Assembly: GCF_030227115.1 (NCBI RefSeq)
Contig: NZ_JASSUA010000001.1
Span: 2,768,551-2,832,550 of the forward strand
DNA: 64,000 nt
Direction: 5' to 3'
Source of the DNA: Marinobacter sp. SS13-12
Lineage (GTDB): Bacteria > Pseudomonadota > Gammaproteobacteria > Pseudomonadales > Oleiphilaceae
Each line of letters opens with the position of its first letter. Positions within the stretch are counted from its first letter, which is position 1. Under the pieces are notes generated by a model. That model searched no databases, was not told the origin of the DNA, and saw only the letters and a list, made by a program, of their open reading frames with translations. The position numbers were made by a program, and so were the translations under genes. Below are positions 45,128 through 53,589 of the stretch, piece by piece.

Positions 45128-47656
45128 ATGCCTCTGGCAGCCTACTCGCCGCGATCTTTGCCGGAATCCCTGAGCGGGCTGTTTGCGCTCGCCCTGGATC
45201 TCCGGTGGACCTGGCACCACGGCAGTGACGAGCTGTGGTGTGCTCTGGACGAAGAAACCTGGGAAGCCACCCGCAACGCCTGGCTGGTACTGAACAGTGT
45301 TTCCGATGACAGGCTGCAGGAGTTGGCCGAGGACCCGGCGTTCCAGAACCGCTACGAAGAGCAGATTAACGCCCACCACGAATTCGTACACGCCAATACC
45401 TGGTATTCCGACGACTGCCCCGGTGATCTCGATCAGGGGATTGCCTATTTCTGCATGGAATACGGGCTCTGTGAGTCCCTTCCACTTTATAGTGGCGGGC
45501 TTGGCGTTCTCGCCGGCGACTATCTCAAAGCGGCCAGTGATCTCGGCATACCCGTGACCGCTGTTGGATTGCTGTATCAGCAGGGGTATTTCCGCCAGGC
45601 CATCAGCACCGATGGCGAGCAGCTGGAGTTCTATCCGTACAACGATCCCACCATGCTTCCTGTTTCGCCGCTGAGGGACGAAGACGGCCAGTGGGTGAGG
45701 GTGGTTGTTCCCTTTCCGGGCAGACCTGTGCGGCTGCGGGCCTGGAAGGCGCAAGTGGGCCGGTGCCAGTTGCTGCTGCTTGACAGTAACGACCCGCGAA
45801 ACGAACCCGGGGACCGGGGGATTACCAGCGAGCTCTATACCGGTGATCCGGAAAAGCGCCTGCAGCAGGAGATGGTACTCGGGATCGGCGGGTGGCGCCT
45901 GCTCAGGCAACTGGATATTCAGCCTGCGCTTTGTCATCTCAACGAAGGCCACTGCGCTCTGGCGCTGATTGAGCGTGCCTTCAGCTGGCAGGAGCAGCAG
46001 AACACGGATTTTCAGACCGCCCGCACGGCCACCAGGGCGACCAATCTGTTCACTACCCACACCTCAGTGGCCTCTGGATTCGACCACTTTTCCGCATCTC
46101 TCCTTCGGCTTTACCTGGGCCCCTGGCTCGAAACCAGAGATCTCACCGTTGAAGAACTGGTAAAGCTTGGCACTTCAAGTGCAGCACCCGGGACTGAAAA
46201 CAGCGATCACAGCCTGAATATGGCGTTTCTGGCGTTGAGCATGAGCGGGCGAGTCAACGGCGTCAGCCGAATCCATCAGAAAGTCTCTCAGAACATCCTC
46301 CAATCGCTTTTTCCCCGGTGGCCGGCCGAGGATATTCCGGCAGAATTCGTCACCAACGGTGTCCACACGCCCAGTTGGGATTCTCCGGAAGCCGATGCGC
46401 TCTGGACACGAGCGTGCGGCAAAGACCGGTGGCGGCGCCCGTTACAGCTTTCATGCCCGATGAATGACGTGTCGGACGAGGAGCTTTGGCAAATGCGGCG
46501 CCTACAGCGGAGCCGTCTGGTTCGTTACCTGCGACGTCGTCTGGCGGGCCAGCATTGCGAGCAGAACCCTGGCAATAATCACGCATCGGCCTGCGGACTG
46601 TTACTGGATAATGAAACCCTGACCCTGGGGTTTGCCAGACGATTCACCGAATACAAGCGGCCAGACCTGCTGCTCAAAGACCAGCAAAGGCTCCTGGGAT
46701 TGCTGGCCAGCCGGGACAGACCCTTGCAGATTGTGCTGGCAGGCAAGGCCCACCCCTATGACCACCGTGGCAAGGACATGATCCGACAATGGAAGGCGTT
46801 TTCCCGCCGCCCGGATGTGGAAGGCAAGGTGGTTTTTATCGAAGACTACGATCTTGGCGTTGCCAGCCAACTGATACAGGGCGTGGACGTATGGCTGAAC
46901 TGCCCGCGGCATCCCTGGGAGGCTTGTGGCACCAGTGGTATGAAGGTGCTAGTCAACGGCGGGCTGAATCTTTCCCAGTACGATGGCTGGTGGGCCGAGG
47001 CATGGAATAGCGATGTTGGCTGGGCCATCCGCCCCGGAGCCACCTTCGAGGAGCTTGGCAACTCAGGCGAACACGATCTGTCAGATGCCGACGAACTCTT
47101 TGATCTGCTGGAGCTTGAGGTTATCCCCGCTTTCTACGGTGTCGACAACGAGGGCATCCCCCGACAATGGTTGCAGCGAATCCGGGCCAGCATGGACCAG
47201 CTGACCGCGACTTATTCGGCCAACCGGATGGTGCGCGAGTATGTTGAAGGGTTCTATTTGCCGATGATGGAGCAGGGGAAGCAGCGTACCCCGGAAACAG
47301 CGGCAGCCATCGTGTCCGAGTACCGGGAAATCCTCAGGCATTGGCCAAGACTGAGGTTCAGCGCCATCAATGCCAGTGAGTCGGAGGGCGGCCAGACCTA
47401 CACCGTAGAAGTCTATCTGGATGGTGTTGATGAGCAGCGTGTTACCGTGGAACTAGTGGCGGAGGCTTCCACATATGGGCCGGGAATGGTCACCGAAATG
47501 GCCATGAAGCACCCTCTCGCCGGATCAGCCCACAGTTACCTGTATGAGTGCAGGGTACCGTCACGCCCTGACGGGCACTACACTCCGCGCCTGCGGGTCA
47601 GGGATGAGCGCCTGAATCTGCCGCTGGAAAATTCCGCCGTACTGTGGCTGAAATAA
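45128..47656 (+). CDS. Alpha-glucan phosphorylase (second copy)
   Basis: 842 residues, paralogous to the glgP at 33998-36550: AYFCMEYGLCESLPLYSGGL, CHLNEGHCALALIERAF, FTTHTSVASGFDHF, LTLGFARRFTEYKRPDLLLK and the PLP-lysine segment EACGTSGMKVLVNGG, which keeps the usual Met before the Lys. It should release glucose-1-phosphate from alpha-glucans. The start ATG at 45128 (MPLAAYSPRSLPES) lacks a ribosome site; a short upstream frame has one. It ends 3 bases from the convergent trkH stop. Two phosphorylases may differ in preference for glycogen or short maltodextrin. Confidence 0.87.
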   Translation: MPLAAYSPRSLPESLSGLFALALDLRWTWHHGSDELWCALDEETWEATRNAWLVLNSVSDDRLQELAEDPAFQNRYEEQINAHHEFVHANTWYSDDCPGDLDQGIAYFCMEYGLCESLPLYSGGLGVLAGDYLKAASDLGIPVTAVGLLYQQGYFRQAISTDGEQLEFYPYNDPTMLPVSPLRDEDGQWVRVVVPFPGRPVRLRAWKAQVGRCQLLLLDSNDPRNEPGDRGITSELYTGDPEKRLQQEMVLGIGGWRLLRQLDIQPALCHLNEGHCALALIERAFSWQEQQNTDFQTARTATRATNLFTTHTSVASGFDHFSASLLRLYLGPWLETRDLTVEELVKLGTSSAAPGTENSDHSLNMAFLALSMSGRVNGVSRIHQKVSQNILQSLFPRWPAEDIPAEFVTNGVHTPSWDSPEADALWTRACGKDRWRRPLQLSCPMNDVSDEELWQMRRLQRSRLVRYLRRRLAGQHCEQNPGNNHASACGLLLDNETLTLGFARRFTEYKRPDLLLKDQQRLLGLLASRDRPLQIVLAGKAHPYDHRGKDMIRQWKAFSRRPDVEGKVVFIEDYDLGVASQLIQGVDVWLNCPRHPWEACGTSGMKVLVNGGLNLSQYDGWWAEAWNSDVGWAIRPGATFEELGNSGEHDLSDADELFDLLELEVIPAFYGVDNEGIPRQWLQRIRASMDQLTATYSANRMVREYVEGFYLPMMEQGKQRTPETAAAIVSEYREILRHWPRLRFSAINASESEGGQTYTVEVYLDGVDEQRVTVELVAEASTYGPGMVTEMAMKHPLAGSAHSYLYECRVPSRPDGHYTPRLRVRDERLNLPLENSAVLWLK

Positions 47657-47659
47657 GTA

Positions 47660-49138
47660 TCAGCTGCGCCAGAACGCCGGTGAAAGCACAATCACCACAC
47701 TGAGAATCTCCAGACGCCCCATCAACATACCCACAGACAGAATCCATTTGGCAGTTTCGGGCAGTGGCGCGAACGTGCCGGCCGGGCCAATGGTGCCACC
47801 GAGGGCGGGCCCCACGTTAGTGAGAACCGTCAGAGCTCCTGACAGGCTGGTGATGAAGTCGAGCTGCAGCGCTGCCAGAGAGATCGTAATAATGAGCAGG
47901 CACAGCAAAAAAATGAATGTGTAAGCGATCATTGAGGAGATGATTTCATCACTCACTGCGCGGCCGTTATAGTTCCGGGTGAATACGGCCCTGGGGTGCA
48001 GCAGCCGCATCAGCTGTTCCCGCAATACGATGAGCGAAAGCTGAAACCGGAAAATCTTCATCCCGCCGGCCGTAGATCCGGAACACCCGCCCACAAACAT
48101 AAGGAAGAAGAACAGAACGAAAGCCAGGGGGCCCCAGGCGGAGTAATCCTCGGAAGCATAGCCGGTTGTTGTGACCACCGAAGTCACATTGAACAGGGTA
48201 GATACGTAGCCGTTTATCAGATCAAATTCCGCAGGGGACACATACCAGCGATAAACGGTTAGCAGTGCAGGAATAACCAGCAAAATGGTCAGAAACAGGC
48301 GTACCTGTTGGTCACGAAAAAGCACCCCATGCTGGCCGTGCAACTCGCGTACAAACAGGAAAAAAGGCAGGCTGCCAATCATCATGAACAGCGTTGCCTG
48401 CAGCAGGATCAGGTTTGAATCAAACTTGCCCATGGACAAATCCGAGGTGGAGAACCCCCCGGTGGCTATGCTGGTCAGGCCATGGTTGAAGGCGTCAAAA
48501 AGGCTCATTCCGGAGAACGAGTATGTGGTTACGGCAATCACCGTAAACCCGACGTAGACAAAAAGCAGGCCGCGACTGAGTGTTTTCATTCGAGGCAGAG
48601 CCTTGTCTGTCCATTCGGACGACTCTGTTGCGAACAACCGCATGCCCCCTACGCGCAAGAACGGCATCACGGCAACGAACATGCCGATAATTCCGATACC
48701 ACCAATCCACTGCAGTATCGAACGCCACAGCAGGAGATCCTGGTCCATGGTGTCGAGGCCGGTGAGCACGGTTGCGCCAGTGGTCGTTATGCCGGAGGTG
48801 CCTTCAAATACCGCCTCGGCTGGTGTCAGCCCCAGGTCACTGAGATAGAAAGGAATAGACGAGAGCAGGGCGATGATGAACCAGCTGGAAACGGTGAGCA
48901 CAAACATGTAGCGGGGCTTGAGATCCCGCGCCTGACGGTAAGTCGTCAGTATCCCCAGCAGGCCGACCCCGAAACAGATAGAAGCAGATTCCGCAAACGC
49001 CATCGCATTCGGCGCTTCAGAATTTGCCAGAAGAAGCACGGGCAACACCATGAAAATACTCAGAAGTATAAACATGACGCTGATGATGAAGATTACGGGG
49101 TTCAGGTTTCTCAAAGGATGCTCAAGCCGGCTGAACAA
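47660..49138 (-). CDS. trkH: TrkH-type potassium uptake protein
   Basis: 492 residues with four pore repeats and about ten membrane helices. The four selectivity-filter segments are seen: GITTTGATVLTG, SIATGGFSTSD, SVVTTTGYASED and LTNVGPALGG. TrkH forms the K+ channel of the Trk system and needs TrkA, not present here. The start at 49138 (MFSRLEHPLRNLNP) is the first ATG. It converges on the second phosphorylase gene and diverges from the small outer membrane protein gene across 190 bases. Confidence 0.93.
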   Translation of the reverse strand: MFSRLEHPLRNLNPVIFIISVMFILLSIFMVLPVLLLANSEAPNAMAFAESASICFGVGLLGILTTYRQARDLKPRYMFVLTVSSWFIIALLSSIPFYLSDLGLTPAEAVFEGTSGITTTGATVLTGLDTMDQDLLLWRSILQWIGGIGIIGMFVAVMPFLRVGGMRLFATESSEWTDKALPRMKTLSRGLLFVYVGFTVIAVTTYSFSGMSLFDAFNHGLTSIATGGFSTSDLSMGKFDSNLILLQATLFMMIGSLPFFLFVRELHGQHGVLFRDQQVRLFLTILLVIPALLTVYRWYVSPAEFDLINGYVSTLFNVTSVVTTTGYASEDYSAWGPLAFVLFFFLMFVGGCSGSTAGGMKIFRFQLSLIVLREQLMRLLHPRAVFTRNYNGRAVSDEIISSMIAYTFIFLLCLLIITISLAALQLDFITSLSGALTVLTNVGPALGGTIGPAGTFAPLPETAKWILSVGMLMGRLEILSVVIVLSPAFWRS

Positions 49139-49329
49139 AGAGATCGCGACAGAATACAGGCGGCATAGCGCTTTCGCAAGGCAGAACCCCCGAAGTGTCA
49201 GGGCCTTACCGGTTAATTAAATCACTGTAAATTCCGCGTAAATCGGGACCCTCCGGCTGGTGTTTGGCGTCTGGCTGGTGCAACTTTCGTTAGTGAGTGT
49301 GGTTATACAACCCAAAAGGAGTATTGAGC

Positions 49330-49875
49330 ATGAAGAAGCCAATTGCACTGATGTTGGGCCTTGCCTCGGTTTCGGCGCTGGCCGTTTCCCAGACTGCGAC
49401 CGCTGACATGTACAAGTCCGGTGGTGGCAGCCTGTATGCCGGCCTGAACTACAGCTTTATCGACATTGAAAACGGCCGTGACGAACTGGACGTTGGCGCG
49501 CTTTCTGCCAAGGTAGGAGGACTGGTATCGCCATTCTTCGGCCTGGAAGCCCGTGCCGGCTTCGGTGTTGATGACGATCGCCATAGTGGCGTTGATTACT
49601 CACTGGACAACTTTTTCGGGGGTTACGCTACTCTTAACCTGGCGAACGAATCCCCGGCGACACCCTATCTGGTATTCGGCTTCACCCGTGTTGAACTGGA
49701 AGCACAGTCAGTTTTGGGAACAACAACCGAAGACGAAACCGACTTCTCGTACGGTGCCGGTGTCAATGTCGACATCACCCCGGAAGTGGCTGGCAACCTG
49801 GAATACATGCGTTACTATGACAAAGATGGCGCTACCGTTGACGGCCTTGGTCTCGGGGTAACCTTCAGCTTCTGA
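49330..49875 (+). CDS. Small outer-membrane beta-barrel protein (OmpA/OmpW-like fold)
   Basis: About 181 residues: signal peptide (MKKPIALMLGLASVSALA, cleavage after ATA near residue 25) then a mature part of about 155 residues that is rich in alternating hydrophobic and polar residues and Gly/Tyr, as in eight-stranded barrels of the porin/OmpA N-terminal type. It ends GLGLGVTFSF, with the C-terminal Phe usual for BAM substrates. The precise function is unknown. The ATG at 49330 follows AAAAGGAG. It lies upstream of acpH but is separated by 69 bases. Confidence 0.82.
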   Translation: MKKPIALMLGLASVSALAVSQTATADMYKSGGGSLYAGLNYSFIDIENGRDELDVGALSAKVGGLVSPFFGLEARAGFGVDDDRHSGVDYSLDNFFGGYATLNLANESPATPYLVFGFTRVELEAQSVLGTTTEDETDFSYGAGVNVDITPEVAGNLEYMRYYDKDGATVDGLGLGVTFSF

Positions 49876-49944
49876 TTCGGTTAATTCCCGGCCTGGTTTT
49901 CTGGCGGCAGCTGCCTGTTTGCAGCCAGAATTCCAGGAGCCCAT

Positions 49945-50520
49945 TTGAATCATCTCGCCCATCTTTTTCTCGCCCCTGACAGCCCCCAGGCTCGTGTTGG
50001 AAGCCTGCTCGGAGATTTTGCCCGGGGCGTCGTTGCCACGGAGCTGCCGGCCGAGGTCAGGGAAGGGCTGTACCATCACCGTGCGGTGGACGCTTTCACC
50101 GATGGCCACCCGGAAGTCCTCGCCAGCAAACGGCTTTTCTCCACGCAACGGCGCCGTTTTGCCGGTGTCGCACTGGATATTCTTTACGATCACTATCTGT
50201 TAAGAAACTGGAAACTCTTCAGCCATGTGGAATCTGATACCTTTATTGACCAGGTATACCGGGAGCTTGATGCCAATTCCTCATTGATGCCGGAACCCAT
50301 GCAACGGGTGACACGGCAGATTGTGCGTCACGACTGGTTCCACTCTTATAGGGATCTTGAAAATATCGGATACGCTCTGGACCGCGTGGCCGGTCGTATC
50401 CGGTTCAGAAACGCGTTCAGCGGAATTATTGAAGAAATCGAGGAACACGACGAAGAATTGGAGCGCCGTTTTTTGCGATTTTTTCCCGAACTAAGACACT
50501 TCGCCAAAGAGGACCCATAA
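49945..50520 (+). CDS. acpH: ACP phosphodiesterase (AcpH, DUF479)
   Basis: 191 residues of the AcpH family, which removes the phosphopantetheine arm from acyl carrier protein. MNHLAHLFLAP at the start, VGSLLGDFARG and HHRAVDAFTDGHPEV contain the His and Asp residues of the HD-like metal site; later ALDILYDHYLLRNW is conserved. The start codon is TTG at 49945 with AGGAG at good spacing. The stop TAA shares a base with the ATG of the next gene (TAATG). Confidence 0.88.
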   Translation: MNHLAHLFLAPDSPQARVGSLLGDFARGVVATELPAEVREGLYHHRAVDAFTDGHPEVLASKRLFSTQRRRFAGVALDILYDHYLLRNWKLFSHVESDTFIDQVYRELDANSSLMPEPMQRVTRQIVRHDWFHSYRDLENIGYALDRVAGRIRFRNAFSGIIEEIEEHDEELERRFLRFFPELRHFAKEDP

Positions 50521-51110
50521 TGCTGGCAAAGTCCGTGACGTTTATCGCCGCAGCGCTGCTCCTGAGCCCTGCAACACTCCTGGCTGATGCTCATAATGAA
50601 GAAAGCAGCGTCCCTGAACGACTCGGGTTTGTAGAGTGGGTGGTACTGGAAGAAACCGGCCTACGCCTGAAAGCTCGCCTGGACACTGGAGCAAAAACGT
50701 CATCCCTGCATGCCATTAATGTAGAACCCTTCGAAAAAGACAATGAAGAATGGGTGAGTTTCCAGTTGCCGCTGGCTGATCATCAGGATCAGGAAGATGC
50801 GGACGGAGCCAATCTGGAGGAGGTTATTCTTGAATTCAGCCTGCCTGTAGAACGTACCGTGAAAATCAAACGCAAGGGCGCGCCATCCCAGCGCCGTTAC
50901 GTGGTCAATATGGAGTTCTGCATTGCCGGCACAACGCACAGCACCGAGTTTTCGCTTACAGACCGCGGCAAGTTTTCCTATCCTGCACTTTTGGGGCGTC
51001 GATTCATGAGTGATGACAATATCCTGATCGATTCGTCAGATGCTTTCCTCGCGGAAAAAGAGTGTGAACACAAGACGCTGGCTGAACTGGCCGACAAACA
51101 CGTAGACTGA
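50520..51110 (+). CDS. Retropepsin-like aspartic protease (DUF785, 'ATP-dependent zinc protease')
   Basis: 196 residues. Signal peptide (about residues 1-22, ending LLAD) and a DUF785 domain with the aspartic protease-like motif LDTGAKTSSLHA and downstream GRRFMSDDNILID. The old family name calls it an ATP-dependent zinc protease, but the fold is that of single-domain retropepsins; the activity of this protein is not established. It would be periplasmic. The gene is coupled to acpH through a TAATG junction. Confidence 0.85.
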   Translation: MLAKSVTFIAAALLLSPATLLADAHNEESSVPERLGFVEWVVLEETGLRLKARLDTGAKTSSLHAINVEPFEKDNEEWVSFQLPLADHQDQEDADGANLEEVILEFSLPVERTVKIKRKGAPSQRRYVVNMEFCIAGTTHSTEFSLTDRGKFSYPALLGRRFMSDDNILIDSSDAFLAEKECEHKTLAELADKHVD

Positions 51111-51140
51111 GCCGGCCTTTGCAGTCTCCATGTAGTCATA

Positions 51141-51206
51141 TTGGCACTATTAGTATACACTGATACCATCCTGAACAGGCTGAAGAAACGTAATTGGGTG
51201 GTATCA
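51141..51206 (+). promoter_or_regulatory. Putative promoter and operator of the toxin-antitoxin operon
   Basis: TTGGCA (51141-51146) and TACCAT (51164-51169) with a 17-base spacer form a moderate sigma-70 promoter. TGATACCA (51161-51168), overlapping the -10 box, is repeated in inverted form as TGGTATCA (51199-51206), just before the antitoxin start. Antitoxins of this type bind such repeats to repress their own operon. Confidence 0.5.
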
Positions 51207-51209
51207 ACT

Positions 51210-51611
51210 ATGACAAATGCACAGAAGCTCGAACCCGTTGAGAAAAGCAGAGCCCCCGGCGTTGGCCTGAAAACCGTGTTCACGATTCTGGATCGCTGGG
51301 GCTGCACGCCGGAGCAGGTTCAGAAAATTCTGCAGATATCACGACCGGCATACTACAAGTACCGTAAGAACCCAGCGCAGGCCAACCTGACCCACGACCA
51401 GATCGAGCGTCTGAGCTACCTGGTGAACATTCACGGGTCTCTGCGGATGATCTTCGAGAATCCGAAGAACGTTTACGGCTTTATGGGCCTGAAAAATGAT
51501 AATCCGTATTTCAATGGCAAAAGCCCGCTGGAGGTTATCAGCACCGGCCAGTTCTCAGCGCTCTATGAAACCTTCAAACGTATCGACGTTCTGCGCGGAG
51601 GCCTCTGGTGA
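51210..51611 (+). CDS. Xre/MbcA/ParS-type antitoxin
   Basis: About 133 residues. An N-terminal HTH-like region (VFTILDRWGCTPEQVQKILQ then ISRPAYYKYRKNP) is followed by the DUF2384 toxin-binding domain (about residues 65-130) with the segment HGSLRMIFENPKNVYGFMG and NPYFNGKSPLEVISTG typical of Xre antitoxins of RES toxins. The ATG at 51210 is used; no strong ribosome site is present, which may limit synthesis. The stop overlaps the toxin's GTG start by two bases. It neutralises the RES toxin and probably represses the operon. Confidence 0.87.
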   Translation: MTNAQKLEPVEKSRAPGVGLKTVFTILDRWGCTPEQVQKILQISRPAYYKYRKNPAQANLTHDQIERLSYLVNIHGSLRMIFENPKNVYGFMGLKNDNPYFNGKSPLEVISTGQFSALYETFKRIDVLRGGLW

Positions 51612-52300
51612 GCCAGGAGTCGCCGCCCCTCATCAGACTGGACGCTGTGACCGGGTATCGCCTGATCAACTCCAAATTCCCACCCATCAGCCTGTTTGAC
51701 GATGTGGCCGATGAGGACGAATTCGAGGCCCTGTATGAACTCCAGGCGATGACCAATCCCCGTTTACAGACAGAGCTGGGAAACCTCAACCTGGTGCGAA
51801 AAGAAGACATACCTTTCGGGATCCCCGGGTGCTCTTACGCCACCGGCCCGTTTACCCATGTCAACCCAGAAGGTAGCCGCTTCAGTGATGGCCAGTACGG
51901 AGTTTTGTACATGGGTGACAGCATTGATACCGCCATTGCCGAAGTTGCCTATCACCAGTCGCGCTACTGGCAGGGCGTTCATGGCCTGGACTACGACCGA
52001 CTGGTTTTCCGGGGGCTGAAATGCAAGGTAGCGCAGACGGAGCTCCACGATGCCACGACGATCTCCTTTGAAGATCCTATCTACGACGCCAACAGTTACA
52101 CTGCTTCACGGAGTTTCGGGCGCAAACTTTACCAGGCAGGTTCCGAAGGGCTGCAATATCACTCAGTCAGGAAGCCCGGTGCAACCTGCTGGGGACTGTT
52201 CACGCCCAGACACGTTCGCAGCGTCATCCAGAGTGCGCACTATGAATTTATATGGAACGGCGAGGAAATCAGTTCAGTGAACAAATTCACCCGGGCATGA
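51608..52300 (+). CDS. RES-domain toxin (NAD+ degrading)
   Basis: 230 residues. RES toxins are ADP-ribosyltransferase-like enzymes that destroy cellular NAD+. The conserved Arg and Tyr of the fold appear in TGYRLINSKFPP and FSDGQYGVLYMGDSIDTAIA; the Ser-containing region is in GLQYHSVRKPGATCWGLF. The start is GTG at 51608, overlapping the antitoxin stop (GTGA), with GGAGG upstream. It forms a type II toxin-antitoxin pair just upstream of the sox block. Confidence 0.88.
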   Translation: MSQESPPLIRLDAVTGYRLINSKFPPISLFDDVADEDEFEALYELQAMTNPRLQTELGNLNLVRKEDIPFGIPGCSYATGPFTHVNPEGSRFSDGQYGVLYMGDSIDTAIAEVAYHQSRYWQGVHGLDYDRLVFRGLKCKVAQTELHDATTISFEDPIYDANSYTASRSFGRKLYQAGSEGLQYHSVRKPGATCWGLFTPRHVRSVIQSAHYEFIWNGEEISSVNKFTRA

Positions 52301-52322
52301 GATTACTGCCATTACCCCTGAT

Positions 52323-53330
52323 CTAGCCGCCTCCCAGTGCGGCTTTTTCCATTTCAAGATAAACGCGATAGGCGTTGGCCTTGTTGGACGCATCGAATGC
52401 CGGCAGGTTCTCATAGCGGGTCCAGTCCGTCCGCTCATAGGCATCCTCGAATTCGATCCACTCCTCGACTGCAGCCCCCATGCGGCCCCGGACATACGCC
52501 AGATAGTCATAGGTGAAGTTGAGAGCCTCCATGGCGTCTTCGGATGCCTTGCCGTGGCCGGGTATCAGGATTCGGGGATTCAGTTCCCTGACCTTATCAA
52601 TGGCGTTCATCCAGTTACCGGTGTCCACCTCGGAGCTGGCTAGGTATGGAACCCGGTCATTCTGGATAATATCACCGGAAAAAAGAACACCGGCAGGCTC
52701 AACCATCATCAGGCTGTCATCCGGAGAGTGGGCGGGCCCTGCATGCACGGCACGGAACCGGTAACTACCGGATTCCAGCACCGTTTCCTCCTTAAAAGTG
52801 ACATCGGGGGCAACTAACCTGGTGCTATCGTCTACCCAGGGAGAGAGCGCCTGCCGACGTTGTTCGAGGCGCTGGCCGGCATCCGGGCTGTTGACATAAA
52901 CACTGGATGCTTCCTGAGCGATGACCTCTGCTTCCGTCAGTTCCCTGAACGCCTGGAGCCCGTACACGTGATCCGCATGATAATGGCTGATCACCACATG
53001 AGTAATGGGTAATTCCGTAATTTCGCGTATTTTATCGACTATTGCTGCACCAAGGCTTGGCGTTCCCAGGGCATCGAACACCACCACGCCCTTTTCGGTG
53101 ATTACGAATCCGGCATTGGCCGTAAAACCTTCGTTCTGCTCTCCCGGCACCCCGGGATGGCCTGAAAAATAGAAAACGTTGTCCACGCTCACGGGCTCTG
53201 CCTCAAATGGAATCGTGAGTGGCGGATATTCCGGCGTGGATTCGGCAGCCAGCGTTCCTGAACCGATCAGCATTGCGGCAGCCGTACCGGCGGAACTGAC
53301 AAATATTTTAATTCTTTTTGCAGCATACAT
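52323..53330 (-). CDS. MBL-fold metallo-hydrolase, SoxH-like, secreted
   Basis: About 335 residues with signal peptide (MYAAKRIKIFVSSAGTAAAM, cleavage near LAAE). The beta-lactamase-fold metal site is complete: HVVISHYHADHVYG (HxHxDH), AGPAHSPDDS, LFSGDIIQND and LIPGHGKAS. It resembles the SoxH-type/quinoprotein-associated secreted MBL enzymes found near sox genes; the substrate is unknown. The start at 53330 follows AGGAG. It diverges from soxC, and its promoter lies in the same intergenic region as the sox promoter. Compare the degenerate paralogue at 61716-62651. Confidence 0.83.
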   Translation of the reverse strand: MYAAKRIKIFVSSAGTAAAMLIGSGTLAAESTPEYPPLTIPFEAEPVSVDNVFYFSGHPGVPGEQNEGFTANAGFVITEKGVVVFDALGTPSLGAAIVDKIREITELPITHVVISHYHADHVYGLQAFRELTEAEVIAQEASSVYVNSPDAGQRLEQRRQALSPWVDDSTRLVAPDVTFKEETVLESGSYRFRAVHAGPAHSPDDSLMMVEPAGVLFSGDIIQNDRVPYLASSEVDTGNWMNAIDKVRELNPRILIPGHGKASEDAMEALNFTYDYLAYVRGRMGAAVEEWIEFEDAYERTDWTRYENLPAFDASNKANAYRVYLEMEKAALGGG

Positions 53331-53457
53331 TTCGGATTCTCCTTCAATTTTTTGCGACCTATAAGTGCCTGTATTGGCCATGTTTCACGCTGTAATAACA
53401 GTATCCAAAAGCCGGTTATACCCACGAAGGTCTAATGAATCCGTATTCAAAAACCAC

Positions 53458-53506
53458 TTGTAACCTGATCGCGAGGGGTCTATAACAAAAGTTATATCCT
53501 TATAAC
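53458..53506 (+). promoter_or_regulatory. Promoter of the sox operon with an overlapping three-site operator
   Basis: TTGTAA (53458-53463), a 17-base spacer and TATAAC (53481-53486) form a good sigma-70 promoter directed at soxC. The -10 sequence TATAAC is followed by GTTATA (53491-53496) and TATAAC (53501-53506), so alternating half-sites recur exactly every 10 bases. A further GTTATA is at 53415-53420. A repressor bound here would cover the -10 region, which fits thiosulfate- or sulfide-dependent control of sox genes. Confidence 0.6.
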
Positions 53507-53589
53507 AGAAACAACAAGACCGTTCGTCAGTTCCATACTGAAGTGTCGGCCGACTGCCCCCAGAGGGTATCGAAGGAGGAGAAAATAAT

